Assembly: GCA_030598525.1 (NCBI GenBank)
Contig: JAUVPT010000034.1
Span: forward strand, 1 to 11,441
DNA: 11,441 nucleotides
From: Gemmatimonadota bacterium
GTDB lineage: Bacteria > Gemmatimonadota > Gemmatimonadetes > Palauibacterales > Palauibacteraceae
Direction: 5' to 3'
Positions 7,400-11,441 of this stretch are shown here, in pieces. Each line of letters opens with the position of its first letter. Within the stretch, counting starts at the first letter, position 1. Made by a program: the position numbers and the translations under genes. A model generated the notes under the pieces. It was given only the letters and a program-made list of their open reading frames with translations, was not told the DNA's origin and ran no database searches.

Positions 7400-8592
7400 A
7401 GGGCCTCCTGGATCCTCCGGCCAGCCTCTTCCCAACGATCCTCATGGATCGCCAGGGAGGCGCGCACGAATCCCTCGCCACCTGGCCCCATCGCGGAACC
7501 CGGAAGCAGGACTACGCCCGAGTCGATCAGCAGGCGCCGGCAGAAGTCCTCCGCCTTTTCCTCCCCTGGAACCGCGAACCACAGGTAGAGAGTGCCTCGG
7601 GGAGCGGTCACATCAAGGCCGGCAGCCTGGAAAGCCGCCACCGCTGCATCTCGACGCCGGCCGAGGTGGTCGAGGTTCCAGCGAATGTACTCGTCAGGAT
7701 CTTCCAGAACCGCGGCCCCGGCCGCCTGAACTGCCATGAACGCGCCCGTGTCGAAGAACGTCTTTACCCGGCGGAGCGCCCCGATCAGCCGTCGGTCGCC
7801 CGTCGCCCAGCCGAGTCGCCAGCCCGTCATGTTGTAGGTCTTGGACATGGAGTGGAATTCGATGCCCACCTCGCGTGCTCCCTCGATTTCCAGCAGCCCC
7901 GGAGCTCGGAATCCGTCGAACGTGATCTCCGAGTACGCATTGTCGAACAAAAGTACGGCTCCCCGCTCCCGGCAGGCCTCCACCACCTCCTGCAGGTAGG
8001 AGATCTCCGCAACCGCACTGGTCGGATTGTTGGGATAGTTGATGTACACCAGCCGCAACCGTCCCCGAGCCCGCCGGATGGCGTCGGGCGGGATCAGGTA
8101 CCCCTCCTCCGCTCGAAGCTCGAACCGGATCACGTCGGCCCCGGCAAAATAGGGGCCGCCGAAATAGGGGGCGTACCCCGGATCCGGGACCAGAACCGAG
8201 TCGCCAGGGTCGAGTACCGCGAAGGCGGTCAGCGCGATGGCCTCCTTGCTTCCGATCACCGGCAGCACCTCGAGGTCCGGATCCACGTCGGCGCCGAACC
8301 GCCTGCCCAGCCAGCGGGCGATCGCCTCCCTGTATTCGGGCAGACCTCTCTGGAATCCGTACTTGCTGAGCGCCGGGTTCCCGACAGCCTCTCTAAGGGT
8401 CTCGACTGCCGCATCGGGAACCGGTAGTCCGGGATCCCCGACCCCCAGGTCGATCACCGTACGTCCCTCCGCGAGCAGACGCGCCTTGATATCGGGCACG
8501 TCGGCCAGCGGGTACGGCGGCAACCCGTTGAGACGCCCTGGCGGAGACCACGCCTGTCGACTCACAGGAAGCGCCACCGTCGTATCATCCAT
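7396..8592 (-). CDS. PLP-dependent class I/II aminotransferase, LL-diaminopimelate/aspartate aminotransferase group
   Basis: This 398-residue fold-type I aminotransferase should act in the cytosol. Visible signatures are LGVGDPGLPVPD (49-60), YGFQRGLPEYREA (78-90, the substrate and cofactor region), GSKEAI (114-119), DPGYAPYF (137-144), NYPNNPTSA (185-193), FDNAYSEITFDG (216-227) and the PLP lysine in SMSKTYNMTGWRLGW (K251). R371 is not assigned, but SLAIHEDRWEEA near the C-terminus fits the family end. The YxxxNYPNNPT and SKTYNMTGWR wording is typical of the DapL/DapC-like branch, which makes LL-diaminopimelate or N-succinyl-diaminopimelate for lysine and peptidoglycan. Aspartate, alanine or other substrates cannot be excluded, so I give no symbol. 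I chose the ATG at 8592; a GTG at 8610, directly after the upstream stop, would add six residues. The gene end overlaps the next gene by four bases. Confidence 0.92.
   Translation of the reverse strand: MDDTTVALPVSRQAWSPPGRLNGLPPYPLADVPDIKARLLAEGRTVIDLGVGDPGLPVPDAAVETLREAVGNPALSKYGFQRGLPEYREAIARWLGRRFGADVDPDLEVLPVIGSKEAIALTAFAVLDPGDSVLVPDPGYAPYFGGPYFAGADVIRFELRAEEGYLIPPDAIRRARGRLRLVYINYPNNPTSAVAEISYLQEVVEACRERGAVLLFDNAYSEITFDGFRAPGLLEIEGAREVGIEFHSMSKTYNMTGWRLGWATGDRRLIGALRRVKTFFDTGAFMAVQAAGAAVLEDPDEYIRWNLDHLGRRRDAAVAAFQAAGLDVTAPRGTLYLWFAVPGEEKAEDFCRRLLIDSGVVLLPGSAMGPGGEGFVRASLAIHEDRWEEAGRRIQEAL
7404..7409 (-). promoter_or_regulatory. Ribosome binding site supporting the TTG start at 7399
   Basis: AGGAGG on the minus strand is four bases before the TTG at 7399. 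The spacing is a little short, but it is the best match near any candidate start of the TonB-like gene, and it agrees with a TTGA stop/start overlap. Confidence 0.4.
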
Positions 8593-8610
8593 ATCGCTCG
8601 ATCGCCTCAC

Positions 8611-9873
8611 TCAGGTCTTGAGCGCCTTCTTCCGCGCTGCAGGATACAGAACGTTGTTCAGAATCAGCCGGTAGCCAGCCGAGTTCCGATTCAGATCAAG
8701 GTCGGTGGGCTGATCACCCACCAGGTGCTGTGGATCTTCCGGGTCGTGCCCCCCGAGGAACGTGAAACTCCCCTCCCCTACTTGCCCGTGCAAGTACTTG
8801 ACTACGCCAATCGTTTCGTCACTCCCGAGCACCACCACTCCGGGCTTCAGGCGCTCGGCAGTGAAGCTCGTGGTCAGACCGTAGAAGTCGGGCAACACAC
8901 GCTCGTGCGACTGAGTCAGCATAGCCGGCACGGGATCGATCTTGGCGCTGAAATCAAACAACTCAAAACTCCCGAGTGATTGCCGCCAGGGGGTATTCAC
9001 CTGGTGGCCATCGATGTCGCTGAACGCGCTCACCGAGCCGTCGAGCACGAGACGTGCATCCGTGAAAGCCATGGCTCGCTCCCACAACATGTGACTATCA
9101 GCGGCCGGGTCCGGGGGCGTGCCATCGGCAAAGGAGGCAGCCAGATCCGTGTTCGCGCCCGCAAGGGCAAGGTCCAGCGTCTCTGTCGCCGTGCACATGG
9201 CAAACAAGAGTCCCCCTCCCTCCACGTAGCTGCGTATCGCTCCCGCCACCGCTTTCTTCAATTCAGGAACGTTGCCAAAGCCGAACTCCGAAGCGACCGC
9301 TTCGTTCCGCTCCACCTCGTCCCGCAGCCACTCAGAGCCGGCGTAGCTCAGGTAGAACTTGGAGTACTGACCGGTGAAGTCTTCATGGTGCAGATGCAAC
9401 CAATCGTAGCGCTCCAATCCGTCGGTGAGCACCTCTGGATCCCAGATACGCTCGTACGGTATTCCCGCGTACTCCAACGCCAGGGTCACGGCATCATCCC
9501 ATGGCGACGAGTTTGGCGGCGTATACACGGCTACATCCGGCGCCTTCTCGAGCGGGACCGACTCCATGTTCGACTCCTCGATCCTGGCCCGCAGCGAAGC
9601 CAGGGCGCGCCCGGTCAACGTTTCGACAGTCACACCGAGGAGTGCTGCGCTTCTCTTCACGTGCTCAACCCCCGGAAGCAGGAAGGACCCGCCGCGATAG
9701 TTCAGGAGCCATTCAGCGCGCTCGCCCGCCGCAATGGATTGGTAGACCAGGCCGTAGGCCCGGAGATGATTTGACTGCCGACCGTCCATCGGAATGAGCA
9801 GCGTCTGTCCACCGACCGAAGACGGCGTGAGGGCGACAACTGCCGCACACAAGACCATGACACGCTTCCTCAT
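8611..9873 (-). CDS. Exported conserved protein of the family often labelled 'asparagine synthetase B'
   Basis: The product is 420 residues. MRKRVMVLCAAVVALTPSSV plus GGQ looks like a Sec signal peptide of about 22 residues, so the mature protein should be periplasmic or outside the cell. From memory, similar proteins of about 400-430 residues in Bacteroidota carry the name 'asparagine synthetase B'. The real enzyme has an N-terminal nucleophile Cys2 and an ATP-pyrophosphatase domain over 500-plus residues; neither is present, so I reject that function. Family-typical blocks are LIPMDGRQSNHLRAYG (26-41), LLNYRGGSFLLP (56-67), YDWLHLHHEDFTGQY (156-170), GGGLLFAMCTATETLD (219-234), FELFDFSAK (303-311) and TFLGGHDPED (371-380). 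FAMC227 after a beta-strand resembles the nucleophile elbow of class I glutamine amidotransferase-like folds. The ATG at 9873 overlaps the TPR gene stop by four bases (ATGA); an upstream start at 9969 would put 32 unlikely residues before the signal peptide. Confidence 0.87.
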   Translation of the reverse strand: MRKRVMVLCAAVVALTPSSVGGQTLLIPMDGRQSNHLRAYGLVYQSIAAGERAEWLLNYRGGSFLLPGVEHVKRSAALLGVTVETLTGRALASLRARIEESNMESVPLEKAPDVAVYTPPNSSPWDDAVTLALEYAGIPYERIWDPEVLTDGLERYDWLHLHHEDFTGQYSKFYLSYAGSEWLRDEVERNEAVASEFGFGNVPELKKAVAGAIRSYVEGGGLLFAMCTATETLDLALAGANTDLAASFADGTPPDPAADSHMLWERAMAFTDARLVLDGSVSAFSDIDGHQVNTPWRQSLGSFELFDFSAKIDPVPAMLTQSHERVLPDFYGLTTSFTAERLKPGVVVLGSDETIGVVKYLHGQVGEGSFTFLGGHDPEDPQHLVGDQPTDLDLNRNSAGYRLILNNVLYPAARKKALKT

Positions 9874-11441
9874 GCTCCCACCCCACCGGTCTGCCACTCG
9901 GAGAGAAGCCGCCTGGCGATGGGAGCCAGGGCACTCTCCGGGTACTCGACGATCAAACGCTCCAACCACAAGGTGGCCTGGCCCGGATCATCTGAACGAT
10001 CAGCGCGTGCCAGCTCCATCAGCGCCTGAGGCGCCTCGGGCGATCTGGGCCAGCCTTCAACGATCGTGATCCGAACCGAACGCGCCTCCCTGTCCTGCCC
10101 CGCGGCCTGGAGCTCCTGGGCCGCGAAGGACGCCATTCCCTCGCCGCCCGGAGTCCCATCGGCAGACCATCGGGACACCGACTCGATCAGAGACCCCGTA
10201 TCGCCGGTAGCCGTAGCCGCGACCACACCGCTGCCCAGTGCGACCAGGCCAGCGGAATCCGCTTGCTCGACCAGGGCCAGGAGCCCCAGTGCATCGATGC
10301 GGGCCCCGGGCTCGCCCGCCGGAACGGCGGCGGCGAGTTCCAGATGGCCCCGAGCCGCTGCCGGTCGGCCCGCCAGGATCTCCACCCGGCCGAGGACGGC
10401 CGCCTGAAGGGCCGCCTGCTCTGCATCTCCCGGAGAAACGAGCTCGATCACACTCCGGGACCGATCCAGCCGTCCCCTCCTCAGCCAGGCCCGCGCAGAA
10501 CTCACCGACATCCTCACGGAAGCCAAGTTCTGCTCGGGATACAGCACCAGGTGCTCTCGAAGCAGGCTCTCCGCCCGATCCGCGTCTCCGTCCGCAATTA
10601 GTACATGCAGCCGCCGGAGTGCCTGCCCGTACAGGTCCGATCCTGGCTTCGCCTCGGCGATCAGTCCGACGAACGAGGCGCCGGCCCTCTCTCTGTCTCC
10701 CGCCTCGTAATAGAGATCGGCCGCAACAGCCATCCAGTAGAGGGCCTCTTCATCGGAGCCCGCCCGACTGACCAGCGATTCCGCACCCCACGCCGCACCG
10801 GCCAGATCGCCCGCATCCCTCGCTCGCACCACGTAGTCCCGCAGAACGTCCAGGGCAGCTGCCTGCGGAAGGTCTCCCGCCAGTCGGGCCACGATCTCCC
10901 TCGCCCAGGTGGACTCGCCGAGAAGAAGCGCCAGGTGCAACCCCCCTTTTTGCTCGAGGACCGTGGATTCGGGCGCCGCCAGCTCCGTCCGAAGCGCCGC
11001 CAAGGCTTCCGAACGACTGGAAGCGGGATCCTTGATCCGCCGCTCTACGGCTTCGACCCCCGGGTTCCCCCACGCGAGCATCGCGCGCCATTCCACCGCG
11101 GCCTCCGCGTAGGAACCTCGATCCGCTTGTAGAGATGCCAGCTCCTGCACAAACAGACGATCCGAGCCGATGGCCACCCGACCCGAATGGAGCACACGTA
11201 TCGCCTGCTGGCTGTCGCCCGCGCGAGCCCACAACGCTGACAGTTCCAAGTATGCGGACGATTCCGCCGGCTCCTCCTCGATCCAGCGCTCCGTGACGCG
11301 CAAGGCGCTGTCCTGCAGGCCTGCAGCCTGGAGAGTACGGATCCACACCTGCCTCAAGGCCGGAAGGCCCGAGTCGTCGGACCGTGCCGCCGCTTCCGCT
11401 CTGGGCAGCGCTCGACCCGGGTCGCCAGCTCGCTCGGACCA
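9870..11441 (-). CDS. TPR-repeat protein (5' end cut by window edge)
   Basis: The reading frame is open to the right edge, giving 523 visible residues; the true start lies outside the window. An apparent TTG start at 11357 is only an internal codon, since the frame continues upstream for 28 more codons with TPR-like content. The protein is almost wholly alpha-helical and rich in Ala, Leu, Glu and Arg, with repeating helix pairs of about 34 residues. Examples are AYLELSALWARAGDSQQAIRV, FVQELASLQADRGSYAEAAV and, at the end, QATLWLERLIVEYPESALAPI. The last part resembles periplasmic TPR proteins of the YbgF/BamD style. No enzyme motif is seen. It overlaps the exported protein gene by four bases, so the two are probably coupled, and a role as scaffold for that protein or for envelope assembly is an inference. 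Signal peptide presence cannot be judged here. Confidence 0.88.
   Translation of the reverse strand, partial: WSERAGDPGRALPRAEAAARSDDSGLPALRQVWIRTLQAAGLQDSALRVTERWIEEEPAESSAYLELSALWARAGDSQQAIRVLHSGRVAIGSDRLFVQELASLQADRGSYAEAAVEWRAMLAWGNPGVEAVERRIKDPASSRSEALAALRTELAAPESTVLEQKGGLHLALLLGESTWAREIVARLAGDLPQAAALDVLRDYVVRARDAGDLAGAAWGAESLVSRAGSDEEALYWMAVAADLYYEAGDRERAGASFVGLIAEAKPGSDLYGQALRRLHVLIADGDADRAESLLREHLVLYPEQNLASVRMSVSSARAWLRRGRLDRSRSVIELVSPGDAEQAALQAAVLGRVEILAGRPAAARGHLELAAAVPAGEPGARIDALGLLALVEQADSAGLVALGSGVVAATATGDTGSLIESVSRWSADGTPGGEGMASFAAQELQAAGQDREARSVRITIVEGWPRSPEAPQALMELARADRSDDPGQATLWLERLIVEYPESALAPIARRLLSEWQTGGVGA

Noticed and set aside
8140..8175. Short repeated AAATAGGGG-like bases in the aminotransferase gene
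   Set aside because: They encode the family sequence PYFGGPYFAG and are explained by repeated Pro-Tyr-Phe codons.
7195..8427. Long plus-strand open frame of 410 codons opposite the aminotransferase
   Set aside because: The minus-strand frame encodes a complete aminotransferase with all motifs. The plus-strand translation has biased, low-complexity composition typical of antisense frames in GC-rich DNA.
8611..9873. Function as asparagine synthetase
   Set aside because: There is no Cys2 amidotransferase, no PP-loop synthetase domain, the length is too short, and a signal peptide is present.
9874..9969. Upstream extension of the exported protein to 9969
   Set aside because: It would put 32 residues without signal character before a good signal peptide and overlap the TPR gene by 100 bases; the ATGA overlap at 9873 is the better start.

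Overview
The window holds nine protein genes, all on the minus strand, tightly packed. It reads as one long co-directional transcription unit running from the right edge (5') to the left edge (3'). No tRNA, rRNA, CRISPR array, insertion sequence or phage gene was seen. The organism looks like a GC-rich, diderm (Gram-negative type) bacterium. The evidence is a lipoprotein, a TonB-like membrane anchor, an exported protein and a possible heptose phosphatase. The exported protein resembles a family I remember mainly from Bacteroidota and allied phyla, so Gemmatimonadota or a related lineage is my best guess. That assignment is an inference.

Layout in transcription order (right to left). First comes an envelope-flavoured half: a TPR-repeat protein cut by the right edge (11441-9870), an exported protein of the family often labelled 'asparagine synthetase B' (9873-8611), a fold-type I aminotransferase of the LL-diaminopimelate/aspartate group (8592-7396), and a membrane-anchored protein with a TonB-like N-terminus but no TonB C-terminal domain (7399-6518). 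A 74-base gap, the largest in the window, separates these from valyl-tRNA synthetase valS (6443-3756). Then follow an Ig-like lipoprotein (3754-2504), selenocysteine synthase selA (2507-1110), a HAD phosphatase of the GmhB/HisB-N type (1113-553), and purN, cut by the left edge (528-1).

Four junctions are 4-base stop/start overlaps (ATGA, TTGA, GTGA, GTGA), one has a single spacer base, and the rest are 18 to 74 bases apart. This packing suggests translational coupling. The encoded functions do not form a single pathway: protein synthesis (valS, selA), purine synthesis (purN), sugar phosphate metabolism (gmhB-like) and envelope proteins. The most interesting parts are the little-understood exported and membrane proteins in the right half and the presence of selA, which predicts that this organism uses selenocysteine. 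I found no clear sign of a new defence or mobile system.
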